64,000 nucleotides of DNA from JAOPZW01 sp036379935 (GTDB lineage Bacteria; Actinomycetota; Thermoleophilia; Solirubrobacterales; Solirubrobacteraceae), in assembly GCA_036379935.1 (NCBI GenBank), contig DASVFT010000168.1, positions 11,105 through 75,104 of the forward strand. The letters run 5' to 3'. The translations under genes were made by a program, and so were the position numbers. Below are positions 36,541 through 45,756 of the stretch, one piece after another (within the stretch, counting starts at the first letter, position 1; each line of letters starts with the position of its first letter). The notes below the pieces were generated by a model that saw only the letters and a program-made list of their open reading frames with translations, was not told where the DNA came from and made no database searches.

Positions 36541-38670
36541 ATGACGCCGGACCCACGACCCACTGGGGCGATCGAGCAGCGCTTGCGACTGGCGCTGCAG
36601 AACGCCCAGATGGGGACCTGGGAGTGGGGCGTGGAGTCCGGCCGGCTCGACTGGTCGGGCGAGCCGGGCACGGTCAACGCCCCGGACGCCGACGCCGACG
36701 GTACCTACGCGTCGTTCATCGCGCGCGTCGATCCCGACGATCGCCACGCCGTGGGGCACGCGTTCGAGGGCGCGGCCCGCGAGGGGCGGGCCTTCCAGAT
36801 CGAGTTCCGGACCGTCGCGTCGTCGGGTGAGACGCGATGGTGGGCGTCCTCCGGCGAGCCCGTTCGCGACGAGGCCGGACGCGTCACCCATGTGATCGGC
36901 GTCGCGCGCAACATCAGCGCGCGGGCGCGGGTCCGCGAGGAGCTGCGCGAGGTGCGCGGGCGCTACCGAACGCTGGTCGAGCAGCTTCCGCTCGCCAGCT
37001 ACATCGAGCATCTCGACGAGGAGAGCGCGAGCTACATGAGCCCGCAGATCGTCGACCTCGTGGGCTACACGGCCGAGGAGTGGGTGCGCGACCCTTCGTT
37101 CTTCGCCAGCGTGCTGCACCCCGAGGATCGCGAGCGCGTGCTCGCCGACTTCGGGCGGATGCATCGCAGCGGCGAGCGCTTCGACTGCGAGTATCGCCTG
37201 ATCGCGCGCGACGGGCGGGTCGTCTGGATCCACGACGCGGCGGTCGTCGTGCGCGACGAGGCGGGCCGCCATGTCTACGCGCAGGGCTACATGATCGACA
37301 TCAGCGAGCGCAAGCGCCACGAGGAGGCGCTGCGGCTGGCCCACGAGCGCCTGCAGCGCCAGGTGCAGGAGATCGAGCACCAGGCGCTCCATGACGGCCT
37401 GACCGACCTCGCCAACCGCACGCTCTTCCGCGACCGCGTGCAGCAGGCGTTGCTCAGGGCCCAGCGGGAGCCGCACCGCTTCGCGGTCATGATCATCGAC
37501 CTCGACCGCTTCAAGGACATCAACGACACGCTCGGCCACGAGGCCGGCGACGCCTTCCTCAAGCAGGCGGCCAAGCGCCTGGCCGAGACGCTGCGCGCCA
37601 GCGACACCGTCGCGCGCCTGGGCGGCGACGAGTTCGGCGTGCTGATTCCCGACGTCGCGGACACCGCGACCGCCTCCGCGGTCGCGCAGAAGCTCCGCGA
37701 CGCGCTGGCGCGCCCCGTGGTCATCGCGGGCCTGCAGATCGAAGTCGAGGCGAGCGTCGGCATCGCCGTGCACCCCGAGCACGGCGACGACGTGGCGACC
37801 CTCATCCGCCATGCGGACGTCTCGATGTACGTCAGCAAGACGACCCACGTCCCCGTCGTCTACGCGCCCAAGCACGACCACAACTCGGTCGCGCGCCTGA
37901 CGCTCCTCCTCGCCGAGCTGCGCCAAGCGCTCGAGCGCGACGAGCTCGTCCTGCACTACCAGCCCCAGGTCGCGGCGAAGACGGGCAAGATCGCCAAGGT
38001 CGAGGCGCTCGTCCGCTGGCACCACCCCCGCCACGGGCTGCTCGCTCCGGACCGTTTCGTGCCCATCGCCGAGGAGAGCGGCCTCGTCCGCCAGCTCACC
38101 TGGCACGTGCTCGACATGGCGCTGGGCCAGTGCAGCGCGTGGCGCCGGACGGGTCGCGACCTGATGGTGGCGGTCAACATCACCAGCCGCGAGCTCGTCG
38201 ACCTGACCTTCCCCGAGGAGGTCGCCGGCCTGCTTGCGAAGTGGCGCGTGCCGCCGAGCGCGCTCGAGCTCGAGATCACCGAGACGACGATCCTCACCGA
38301 TCCGCCGCGCACCCGCGCCGTGCTGGCCCGGCTGCGTGAGATCGGCCTGCGGCTGGCCATCGACGACTTCGGCAGCGGCCACTCGTCGCTGAGCTACCTC
38401 AAGCGCCTGTCCATCGACGTCCTGAAGATCGACAGGTCGTTCGTGATGAACATGGCCGACGACGCCGACGACGCCGTCATCGTGCGCTCGATGATCGACC
38501 TCGGCCACAACCTCGGGCTGGAGGTCGTGGCCGAGGGCGTCGAGAGCGAGGCCGGGCGCCAGCGCCTGGTGGCACTCGGCTGCGACCTGCTCCAGGGCTA
38601 TCACCTCGGCCGGCCCGAGCCGCCCGCGACGGCGACCTGGCTGCCCGAGCCGATTAGTGGTGTGCGGTAG
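36541..38670 (+). CDS. Cytoplasmic PAS-PAS-GGDEF-EAL c-di-GMP enzyme
   Basis: A 709-aa protein with two PAS/PAC modules (about 15-130 and 140-260), a short coiled helix, GGDEF with intact motif at 361-365 and inhibitory RASD site at 352-355, and EAL with VEALVRW (487-493), DDFGSGHSS and EGVE. No membrane span, so it senses a cytoplasmic signal. It starts 48 nt after the amidohydrolase stop and may be cotranscribed with the permease and hydrolase. The second PAS domain carries YMSPQIVDLVGY, typical of sensory PAS_3-type domains. Confidence 0.87.
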   Translation: MTPDPRPTGAIEQRLRLALQNAQMGTWEWGVESGRLDWSGEPGTVNAPDADADGTYASFIARVDPDDRHAVGHAFEGAAREGRAFQIEFRTVASSGETRWWASSGEPVRDEAGRVTHVIGVARNISARARVREELREVRGRYRTLVEQLPLASYIEHLDEESASYMSPQIVDLVGYTAEEWVRDPSFFASVLHPEDRERVLADFGRMHRSGERFDCEYRLIARDGRVVWIHDAAVVVRDEAGRHVYAQGYMIDISERKRHEEALRLAHERLQRQVQEIEHQALHDGLTDLANRTLFRDRVQQALLRAQREPHRFAVMIIDLDRFKDINDTLGHEAGDAFLKQAAKRLAETLRASDTVARLGGDEFGVLIPDVADTATASAVAQKLRDALARPVVIAGLQIEVEASVGIAVHPEHGDDVATLIRHADVSMYVSKTTHVPVVYAPKHDHNSVARLTLLLAELRQALERDELVLHYQPQVAAKTGKIAKVEALVRWHHPRHGLLAPDRFVPIAEESGLVRQLTWHVLDMALGQCSAWRRTGRDLMVAVNITSRELVDLTFPEEVAGLLAKWRVPPSALELEITETTILTDPPRTRAVLARLREIGLRLAIDDFGSGHSSLSYLKRLSIDVLKIDRSFVMNMADDADDAVIVRSMIDLGHNLGLEVVAEGVESEAGRQRLVALGCDLLQGYHLGRPEPPATATWLPEPISGVR

Positions 38671-38679
38671 GCGCGGCCC

Positions 38680-39030
38680 TCAGTGGCTGCTGCCGAGGCG
38701 CCTGCGCCGCACGGTGCCGAGAAGCAGGAAGCCGGAGCCGGCAGCGGCGATCAGCAGCGCCGCGCTCGACACGACGACGGGCAGCACGTCGTTGACGTCG
38801 CGCACGATGGTCCGCTCGGGGCGCACGACCTGAATCGTGGTCGGGCGGGTGTACTGGGGCGCGCGCGAGGCGCCGGGGTAATCGACGGGCGTATCGCCGA
38901 TGTTGACGATGGCCGGCTGCTGGTGACCGCTGGTGACATCGCTGGGACGCGCGCTGGCGCCCGGGGCCGCGACTGCGGCGGCAACCAGCATGGCCACGGC
39001 TGTCTTGGTCTTGCTCGGGTGGAACATCAT
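38680..39030 (-). CDS. Small membrane-anchored secreted protein, 116 aa
   Basis: A protein with an N-terminal signal-like segment (about 10-28, TAVAMLVAAAVAAPGASA), a Thr/Pro-containing extracytoplasmic middle and a C-terminal span (VVVSSAALLIAAAGSGFLLL) followed by a basic RRRRLG anchor. The first ATG (39030) lies only 3 nt after AGGAGG and the second (39027) 6 nt, so the second may be used. It converges with the GGDEF/EAL gene. Function unknown. Confidence 0.6.
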   Translation of the reverse strand: MMFHPSKTKTAVAMLVAAAVAAPGASARPSDVTSGHQQPAIVNIGDTPVDYPGASRAPQYTRPTTIQVVRPERTIVRDVNDVLPVVVSSAALLIAAAGSGFLLLGTVRRRRLGSSH

Positions 39031-39132
39031 TGGCCTCCTCAGGCTCGGTCGGCAAGGGCGATTGACCTGATGGACCGTACGAGCGCATGCACGCCGCCGA
39101 ATCGGAAGAACTACCTAGATTGGGTGGCAGGG

Positions 39133-41784
39133 CTACCGATCTTGTCCGACGATGCCGAGCCTGTGAGCCTCGGCGCTCGCCTCGCCGCGCGTGCGCACAT
39201 CGAGCTTGCGCAGGATCGCCGAGACGTGATGGGCGACCGTCTTCTCGGCGAGGAACAGGCGCTCGGCGATATCGGTATTGCGAAGCCCCTCGCCCACGAG
39301 CCGGAGCACCTCGACCTCGCGCGCGGTCAGCCCGGCCGGGTTCTCCCTCGTCGTCGCTCGCGCGCCGCGCGGCAGCCCGCGGACTCCCCGCTCGCGCAGG
39401 CGGCGTGCGACGATCGCGGCCGCCGGTCGGGCGCCCAGCGCCCGCAGCTGGTCGAGCGCTTGGCGCAGGGCGTCATCGTCATCGCCGCTGGCCAGCGCCA
39501 GCGCCGCCTCGTAGGGGCAGCCGATCTCTTGCCACAGCGCGGCCGCCCGCCGCCACTCACCCGCAATCTCCAGCGCGTAGGGCTCGGCGGCGGCGGCCGG
39601 GGGCTCGTCCAGCAGCCCTGCACGCCAGCGCCAGCAGGCAAGTTCGCCGACCGGCCATTTGGCACCGCGCCGCAGCGCCAGCTCGAACGCGGACCCGGTG
39701 GCGTCGGCGATCTTGTGGGGTGCGCCCTCGAGCCAGGCGGCCTCGGCCCGCGCCGCGGCGACCGGCGCGAGACGCTGAAGCTCGTGCGCCGGTTCCACCA
39801 GCGCCAGCGCATCGTCGAGGGGCGGCCACTGGTGCGGATCGCCGCGCCGGGCGCGCACGAGGCCGATGGTCGTGTAGGCGAGCGCGGGCGGAAGCGTCGA
39901 CGGGAACGATTCGCGCAGCACGAGCGCGGCGGAGTCGAGGGCCTCGGTCCAGTGGCCCTGGGTGAGCTCCGAGCCCGCCTTGTAGGCGAGCAGGTAGACG
40001 CGCCAGAGCTCGAGTCCATGATCCTCCGCGTACTGGACACCCCAGCCCAGGTAGTGCTCGGCCGCGGCATGGTCGCGCTGGCGGGTGGCACCCCACAGGA
40101 GGTTCAGGAGAGCACGGCCGGCTTCCTCGTCGGGACCTGCTTCTCGTCCGAGCTCCAGGCTCTGCTCCAACTGCTCGCGCCCGCCTGGGACACCGGCCAC
40201 GTAACGCGCGGCGCCGAGGTTGCACAGGACCTCGGCGCGGATCGCGGCATCGCCGACGCTGTCGGCGAGCTCCAGCGCCCGCTCGCCCCAGATCGTCGCC
40301 TCCTCCGTGTCCTCGGCATTCATGCAGAACTGAGAGAGCTTCGCGTAGGCCGAGGCGAGCTCGCGCCCGGCGGGCAGAGGCTCGAGCAACGCGACGGCCG
40401 CGCGCGCGGCGCGTTCGGAGTCGGCCGTCCGGCCCGGGCACCACATGATCGGTGACAGCGAGCACAGGGCCATGGCCTCCTTGCGGGGGTCGCCCAGCTC
40501 TCGGTACAGCTCGATCGCGCGTTCGAGCGCTTCGATGGCCTTGGCGCCCTGATCCGTGAGGTAGCACTCGCGCGAGTAGCGCTCCAGCAGCTCCGCGTGC
40601 GCCTCGGGCGGGAGCGCGTGGCCGAAGGTCAGCGCACGGGCGTAGTGCGCAGCCGCCTCCCGGTGCGCCCCCAGCGCCGCCGCGCGGTCGGCCGCCGCCG
40701 GCGCGAAGCGCAGCAACGCCTCCGCGTCGCCGGCGCCCTCGGCGTGGTGCGCCAGCCTGTCGAGGTCGTGCTTTCGCGACGGCGGGTTAGCCAGCGCCTT
40801 GAGGGCGGCGCGATGCAGGGCCAGCTTTCGGGTCGGGGTCAGCGACTCCTCGATGGTCAGTCGCGCAAGCTCGTGGCGGAACGCGACGCCGGCGGGCACC
40901 CAGGCGAGCATTCCCGACGCCAGGCACTCGTCGAGATCGTCCACATCGCCCGCGACGCGCTCGAGGAGCCAGAGATCGGCGCGCGGGGGCAGCCCGGCCA
41001 CCGCTTCGAGCAACCTCCGCGCGGGCGTCGAGAGACCGGCCGCGCGCGCGAGCACGGCGTCGCGGACGGTGCGCGGAATGTCGTCCGCCTGCGCCCCCAG
41101 CACCTCGGTCACGAAGAACGGATTGCCCGCGGTCTTGCGGAACAGCTCGTCCGGATCCAGCTTCTGGGACTCGGCGAGCTCGGCCACGGCCGCTGGCGAG
41201 AGCGGCTCGATTCGCAGCCGCTCGACATCCCTGACCGCGGCGAGCTCGCCGAGCACGATCCGCAGCGGGTGCATGCCGGCGACGTCGTCCTCGCGGTAGG
41301 TGGCCACGATCAGCGCGGGAATGGTTGCGACCTTTCGACCGAGCAACCTGAAGACGTCAAGCGTGGCGCCATCAGCCTGGTGCACATCCTCGAGCACGAT
41401 CACCGTCGGCGCCTCCCGGCTGAGCTCGCGACCCAGCGCCGCCACCACCTCGTGAGACTTCGCGCCGCTCGCCACCAGCTCCTCGAGCTCGCCCGCAGTG
41501 GTTTCGGCAATGTCGAAGAACGGGCCCAGCGGCCTGGGGGTGAAGAGGGCGTCGCAATTGCCCCAGAGGACGCGTGCCGAGCCACCGAGGTCGTCGCAGA
41601 AGCGGCGCACGAGCGCCGTCTTCCCCACGCCCGCCTCGCCGCTGACGAGCACGAGGCATCCACCCTGGCCGCTCGCCACCTCCGCGAGAGCCCGATGAAG
41701 CGCGGACAGCTGGTCGTCGCGCTCGAGCAGCTCGCTCGAATCGCGCGCCCTACGCGCTGTGATTTCGTGAGCGGCCTTCGGCAC
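39133..41784 (-). CDS. Large LuxR-family ATPase regulator (LAL type)
   Basis: An 883-aa regulator. N-terminal AAA/STAND ATPase with Walker A GEAGVGKTA (49-57) and a Walker-B-like VIVLEDVHQ; a long TPR-like helical middle (residues ~300-780); and a C-terminal LuxR HTH starting at LTAREVEVLRLVGEGL with EKTVAHHVSAILRKLDV. This is the MalT/LAL architecture, where ligand and ATP binding drive DNA binding. No pathway genes lie immediately beside it to name a target; candidates include the small membrane protein or the PRC-barrel gene. Confidence 0.85.
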   Translation of the reverse strand: MPKAAHEITARRARDSSELLERDDQLSALHRALAEVASGQGGCLVLVSGEAGVGKTALVRRFCDDLGGSARVLWGNCDALFTPRPLGPFFDIAETTAGELEELVASGAKSHEVVAALGRELSREAPTVIVLEDVHQADGATLDVFRLLGRKVATIPALIVATYREDDVAGMHPLRIVLGELAAVRDVERLRIEPLSPAAVAELAESQKLDPDELFRKTAGNPFFVTEVLGAQADDIPRTVRDAVLARAAGLSTPARRLLEAVAGLPPRADLWLLERVAGDVDDLDECLASGMLAWVPAGVAFRHELARLTIEESLTPTRKLALHRAALKALANPPSRKHDLDRLAHHAEGAGDAEALLRFAPAAADRAAALGAHREAAAHYARALTFGHALPPEAHAELLERYSRECYLTDQGAKAIEALERAIELYRELGDPRKEAMALCSLSPIMWCPGRTADSERAARAAVALLEPLPAGRELASAYAKLSQFCMNAEDTEEATIWGERALELADSVGDAAIRAEVLCNLGAARYVAGVPGGREQLEQSLELGREAGPDEEAGRALLNLLWGATRQRDHAAAEHYLGWGVQYAEDHGLELWRVYLLAYKAGSELTQGHWTEALDSAALVLRESFPSTLPPALAYTTIGLVRARRGDPHQWPPLDDALALVEPAHELQRLAPVAAARAEAAWLEGAPHKIADATGSAFELALRRGAKWPVGELACWRWRAGLLDEPPAAAAEPYALEIAGEWRRAAALWQEIGCPYEAALALASGDDDDALRQALDQLRALGARPAAAIVARRLRERGVRGLPRGARATTRENPAGLTAREVEVLRLVGEGLRNTDIAERLFLAEKTVAHHVSAILRKLDVRTRGEASAEAHRLGIVGQDR

Positions 41785-41861
41785 GCGCGTCCCCGCACGC
41801 CATCCTGCCCGGGCGCGCTCAGCGGATCAAGTCCCGGGCCGGCTTTGCGCGGCCGCGGGGT

Positions 41862-42227
41862 TCAGTAGTTCCCCGACAGAAGGTCCCAGGCGCGTCGCAG
41901 CTTGTCGGCAAGCGGCGACGTCGCCGACTCGCCGGGGTCCTCGTCCATGACCGCGGGATTCTCGGAGGGCTCCGGTAGCGACTCCGCCTCCGCGGCGGAG
42001 AGCGTCAGCGTGACCCCGTGCTCGTGGATGGCGGCGATCTGGTCCGCGTCGGCGAAGCTGTGACGGCCCAAGCCATGCGAGATGACGATGCCGTCGAAGA
42101 CGTCCTTCTGCTCGTCGGCGAGCACGTGCGCGACGTGCCCGACTTCCTCGCCGTCCGAGCTCAGGACCGACGTGCCCTCCTCGAGGACGAGGTAGGAGAT
42201 CGGTTCGCCGAGGTCGCTCCCGCTCAT
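41862..42227 (-). CDS. PRC-barrel-like protein
   Basis: A 121-aa protein. The LGEPISYLVLEEGTSVLSS segment followed by DGEEVGHVAHVLAD and DVFDGIVI then FADADQIAAIHEHGV is a PRC-barrel-type beta pattern common in actinobacterial stress-related proteins. The ATG at 42227 is chosen because the fold begins there; a GTG at 42269 adds 14 residues. Likely cytoplasmic. It is divergent from the VOC protein gene 103 nt away. Confidence 0.65.
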   Translation of the reverse strand: MSGSDLGEPISYLVLEEGTSVLSSDGEEVGHVAHVLADEQKDVFDGIVISHGLGRHSFADADQIAAIHEHGVTLTLSAAEAESLPEPSENPAVMDEDPGESATSPLADKLRRAWDLLSGNY

Positions 42228-42330
42228 GCCGGGGAATGTAGTCACAGCGGACGAATCGCGTGCGACCACTGCGATGAGTTTGGCTCGGTCCGGCGGTCTC
42301 AGTGGGCGTTACCAATCGCAGGAGGATGTC

Positions 42331-42723
42331 GTGAGCAAGACCAAGACGCACATCAGCAAGGTCGGCACGGTGGTCATCCCCGTCTCCGATCAGGAGCGCG
42401 CCATCGAGTTCTACGTCGAGACGCTCGGGTTCGAGAAGCGCGCCGACGTGCCGTTCGGCGACGGCAACCGCTGGGTCGAGGTGGCGCCGGCCGAGGCCGT
42501 GACGACGATCGCCATCGTGCCGCCGCCGCCCGGCAAGCCGACCGGCAAGGTCGAGACCGGCATCGGCCTGCACACCGACGACATCGATGCCGACCACGCC
42601 GACCTGAAGGCCCGCGGCGTCGACGTCGACGACGAGGTCAGTCGCATGGGCGACCCGGTCCCGCCGCTGTTCTGGTTCCGCGACCCCGACGGCAACACGC
42701 TGATGGTCGTCGAGACCGCGTGA
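42331..42723 (+). CDS. VOC (glyoxalase/bleomycin resistance) family protein
   Basis: A 130-aa protein with two beta-alpha-beta-beta-beta modules. Landmarks are GTVVIPVSDQERAIEFYVETLGFEKRAD at the start (metal side typical of VOC proteins), GIGLHTDDIDADHADLKARGVDV in the centre and FWFRDPDGNTLMVVE at the end. The GTG start has a perfect AGGAGG five nt upstream. Substrate unknown; the family includes lyases, dioxygenases and binding proteins. Confidence 0.82.
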   Translation: MSKTKTHISKVGTVVIPVSDQERAIEFYVETLGFEKRADVPFGDGNRWVEVAPAEAVTTIAIVPPPPGKPTGKVETGIGLHTDDIDADHADLKARGVDVDDEVSRMGDPVPPLFWFRDPDGNTLMVVETA

Positions 42724-42726
42724 CGC

Positions 42727-43962
42727 TCAGAGCCGCGGGATGGTGCCGCCCAGGCGCCGCGTGCAGGTCCGGTACTTGCGCGTGTTGACGAGGACCTGGC
42801 CGTCGGTGGTCACCGCCGTCACGCGGACCCTGTAGGTGCCGCGCACGAGCCCGCGCAGGTCGACGAAGGAGCGAAAGCGCCTGCGGTTGAGGTAGACGGC
42901 CCCGATCCGGGTCACCTTGATGCGCCGGGTCGTGTAGACGTAGACCGGCACGCGGCGGCCATTGACGGCCACGATCGCGAACGAGTAGCGCAGCCCGGCG
43001 AACTGCCGGACCCTGATCGGGAACGCGCGCCGGCTCGTGCACCTGCGGTTGGAGGGCAACGGCAGGGCGCGCCTCCCGTTGACCCTCGGAGCCGTGGTCG
43101 TCGGCGGGCGCTGCTGCTGGCCGCCCGTGACGCCCGTCGGCGAGAAGACCGTGAGGTGCGAGTACGTCGCGGTGGCGCCCGGCGCCAGGTTGAAGGCCCA
43201 GCTGATCCCCGCGCCGTTGTCGATCGCGGTGTCGCACGCGCAGGTGTTGGGGAACGGGACGTGCGCCCCGATCGCCGCCCACACCGCCGAGTACCCGCCC
43301 TCCATGTAGGTGCTGCCCGCCGTCAGCGGCACCCACTGCTCGATCCGGGCCGCCGGGGTGTTGTTGGCGTTGCGCGCGCAGCCGGGGCCGCCGGTGGCGG
43401 CCTCGATCAAGCCGTAGCCCGTGTCGGACTCCTGGAGGAAGCAGTCGCCCGCCCGGTACACGACCCCGCTCTGCGCCGCACCGGCGTTGTTCTGGATCGT
43501 GATGTCGGTGCGGTAGAACTCCTGACCGGTGACGTAGGTGTTCACCTCGGTGACGCGCAGGCCGCTCGTACCCGAGTCGTACACCGTCGTGACGGAGAAC
43601 GGGCTCGCCGCCGTCCCCGCGCCGGAGACCTCGGACTGGCTGACCGGCGTGTACGGGGTGTAGGCCCCGAGCCCGCTCGTCGCGCTGCCGTCGTGGTTGG
43701 CGAAGTCCGGCGCATAGAGCGTCGAGCCGCTGAAGACGAACGTCCCGCAGGAGCCGGGCGTCGCGCTCGGCGGGAACAGCTCCAGCCGCGCGTCGCCGCT
43801 GTAGCCGACCTGGCAGCTGCCCTCGTTGCCGATCGACACGCTCGTCAGCGGACCCGACGAGGTGATCGTCTTGAACGGCACCGCTGCACTGGCCGACCCC
43901 GCGGTGCCCAATCCCAGCAGCGCCGTCGCCGCCAGTACGCGCACCAACCCGATGTTCTTCAC
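42727..43962 (-). CDS. Secreted protein of unknown function, 411 aa
   Basis: The N-terminus is a Sec signal (MKNIGLVRV, core LAATALLGLG, SASA cleavage site). The mature part holds about eight cysteines and is rich in Gly, Ser, Thr and aromatic residues, a beta-sandwich-like composition (FKTITSSGPLTSVSIGNEG, VTTVYDSGTSGLRVTEV). After a Gln/Pro/Thr linker (~285-300) comes a basic beta domain (RRCTSRRAFPIRVRQFAG to the end), similar in style to the basic tail of the delta-60 protein. The GTG start has GGAGAGG about 6 nt upstream. Function unknown; surface-located. Confidence 0.7.
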   Translation of the reverse strand: MKNIGLVRVLAATALLGLGTAGSASAAVPFKTITSSGPLTSVSIGNEGSCQVGYSGDARLELFPPSATPGSCGTFVFSGSTLYAPDFANHDGSATSGLGAYTPYTPVSQSEVSGAGTAASPFSVTTVYDSGTSGLRVTEVNTYVTGQEFYRTDITIQNNAGAAQSGVVYRAGDCFLQESDTGYGLIEAATGGPGCARNANNTPAARIEQWVPLTAGSTYMEGGYSAVWAAIGAHVPFPNTCACDTAIDNGAGISWAFNLAPGATATYSHLTVFSPTGVTGGQQQRPPTTTAPRVNGRRALPLPSNRRCTSRRAFPIRVRQFAGLRYSFAIVAVNGRRVPVYVYTTRRIKVTRIGAVYLNRRRFRSFVDLRGLVRGTYRVRVTAVTTDGQVLVNTRKYRTCTRRLGGTIPRL

Positions 43963-44282
43963 GGAAGCCTCTCCAGTCGAAAGTTGGCGCGACGCTACTA
44001 CGACGGGTGGGTGGAAATCCAGATCCGGGCACTCGCCGCTCGTACAGTCTCGTCTCGACGAGGTAGCCGTCGGACTGTGGCGACGTCCGACGGCGCTCGT
44101 TTACGCGCGCGCGAGATCTTGTGTGTAGCGGACGCGGTCCGCGCAGGCGCTCCGGTTGACGGAGTGCGGTGAGTGCGCAGCACGCGCATGGCGTCTGTGC
44201 GCCCAAGCGGCCAACCTTGTGTGCGCAGCGGCGTCGAAGGGAACGTGTACACGAAGTGGCGTCCTTGGCCGATACTGCCCGT
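43963..44282. other. 320-bp divergent intergenic region with an ECF-like promoter
   Basis: No gene is seen. It holds a perfect GCGGAC-GCG-GTCCGC inverted repeat (44128-44142) and, nearest the sigma factor gene, GGGAAC (44239-44244) followed 15 bases later by CGTC (44260-44263), close to the AAC-N16-CGTC pattern of ECF sigma promoters. The sigma factor may therefore transcribe its own gene. A GATACT (44271-44276) just before the ATG is an alternative -10. Confidence 0.35.
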
Positions 44283-45689
44283 ATGGGGGCAGCCACTCTC
44301 GGTGCTCGGCGCGCCCGCCAGCCGATGGTCAGCGGCCGGTCTGACGGCGTGCTCGTCGCCGGTGTGCGGGGCGGCGATGACGCTGCCTTCGAGGAGCTGT
44401 ACGACCGCTACCACCGCAACCTGCTCGCCTTCTGCCGTCACATGCTCGGGTCGCTCGAGGAGGCCGAGGACGTCCTGCAGCAGACGTTCCTGGCCGCTTA
44501 TCGCGCCCTGCGCGGTGGCGACGCCGTCGTCGCCGTCAAGCCATGGCTCTACACGATCGCGCGCAATCGCTGCCTGTCGGTGCTGCGCGCTCGACGCGAG
44601 GAGGCTCCGCTCGACGCTGCCGCTGTGGCCACCGAAGGCCTGGCGGCCGCAGTCGATCGTCGCGAGGACTTGCGCCTCCTTGTCCGCGATGTGGAGCGCC
44701 TGCCGCCGGATCAGCGGGCGGCGCTCGTGCTCTTCGAGCTGGGCGACCACTCGCACGACGAGATTGCCGCGATCCTCGGCGTCCGGCGACAGAAGGTGAA
44801 GGCCCTGGTGTTCCAGGCCCGCGAGGCCCTCATGGGTTGGCGCGCGGCTCGCGACACGCCGTGTGAACAGGTGCGCGAGCAGCTCGCGACGCTCACTGGC
44901 AGCGCGCTGCGTCGCGCCACCATCCGCCGCCACGTCGAGCAGTGCTCTGGCTGCACGCTGTACGAGGCCGAGGTGGGCCGCCAGCGCGTTGCGCTGGCGA
45001 TCGTGCTCCCGGTCGTGCCGGCGGCTGGCCTCAAGGCCGCGGTGATCGGGACCGCGCTCGGGAGCTCGGGCCTCGCGGCGGCGGCCGGGACCGGCGCTGC
45101 GGCAGGCGCCGCGGGGCTCGGTGTCAAGGGCATCGCAGCGAAGGTCCTCGTCGTGATCGCGGTCGTGGGCGGCGCCGGCGCCAGCGGCTACGTCGCGGTC
45201 GAAGAGATCCAGCAACCTCGCGCCGCGCCAGTCACGCGCGTGCAGGATGCGACGCCGGCCATCCCCGGTGCCGCGGCGGCGGGCGCGACGACGATCCCCG
45301 CCACGCCGCCGGCCAGCCCTGACGGTGGCACTGCCGTCAACAAACGCTCCGGCGCAGAAGCGAACGCTCAGCGTGGCCGAGGTCGTGCGCTGGGCACGAC
45401 GGTCCCGCATGGCAAGGCCGCTGCGCCGGGGCAGCTGAAGGCGCCCGGCTCGCCGGCACAGGGCAGGGCGCTCGGCAGGAGCGACGTCAAGGCACACCGC
45501 GGCGCGACCGCGCCCGCCAAGCTTCCGCCGGGACGGGCGAAGTCGAAGGCGCCGAAGGCCACCGTCAACGGCTCGGCCGCCAACCCGAGCCGAGCCGCGA
45601 TCCCCGCCGCGCAGACGGCGTCGGGGCAGCACCCGACCGGGCCAGGCCCACTGCGCAACCAGGGCGATGCTTTGTCCAAGAACCCGTAG
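44283..45689 (+). CDS. ECF sigma factor fused to a zinc-finger anti-sigma domain
   Basis: A 468-aa protein. Residues ~18-185 form an ECF sigma factor: region 2 (EELYDRYHRNLLAFCRHMLG, EEAEDVLQQTFLAAYRAL, PWLYTIARNRCLSVLR) and region 4 (LPPDQRAALVLFELG, HDEIAAILGV). A ZAS-type anti-sigma motif H-x3-C-x2-C (HVEQCSGC) follows at 217-224, then Ala/Gly-rich hydrophobic segments (about 240-305) likely crossing the membrane, and a ~160-residue Pro/Ala/Lys low-complexity tail that would be outside. The ATG at 44283 has no Shine-Dalgarno site. A single chain combining sigma and anti-sigma is unusual; it implies release by proteolysis or conformational change. Confidence 0.82.
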   Translation: MGAATLGARRARQPMVSGRSDGVLVAGVRGGDDAAFEELYDRYHRNLLAFCRHMLGSLEEAEDVLQQTFLAAYRALRGGDAVVAVKPWLYTIARNRCLSVLRARREEAPLDAAAVATEGLAAAVDRREDLRLLVRDVERLPPDQRAALVLFELGDHSHDEIAAILGVRRQKVKALVFQAREALMGWRAARDTPCEQVREQLATLTGSALRRATIRRHVEQCSGCTLYEAEVGRQRVALAIVLPVVPAAGLKAAVIGTALGSSGLAAAAGTGAAAGAAGLGVKGIAAKVLVVIAVVGGAGASGYVAVEEIQQPRAAPVTRVQDATPAIPGAAAAGATTIPATPPASPDGGTAVNKRSGAEANAQRGRGRALGTTVPHGKAAAPGQLKAPGSPAQGRALGRSDVKAHRGATAPAKLPPGRAKSKAPKATVNGSAANPSRAAIPAAQTASGQHPTGPGPLRNQGDALSKNP

Positions 45690-45691
45690 GA

Positions 45692-45708
45692 GCCGCCAAC
45701 CCGGCGGC
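45692..45708 (+). terminator. Short hairpin after the sigma factor gene
   Basis: GCCGCC-AACCC-GGCGGC, a 6-bp stem with a 5-nt loop, begins 2 nt after the sigma factor stop. It is short and has no U-run, so it would be a weak terminator at best. Confidence 0.25.
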
Positions 45709-45756
45709 AGGTTGCGCGTCTAAGCCGACACGACGTCACCCATGGAGGAGGATCGG

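Noticed and set aside
34864..38604. 1246-codon minus-strand frame across the amidohydrolase and GGDEF/EAL genes
   Set aside because: It is an antisense artefact of GC-rich coding DNA: both plus-strand genes have intact catalytic motifs, while this frame is Arg/His/Glu/Val-rich without any domain.
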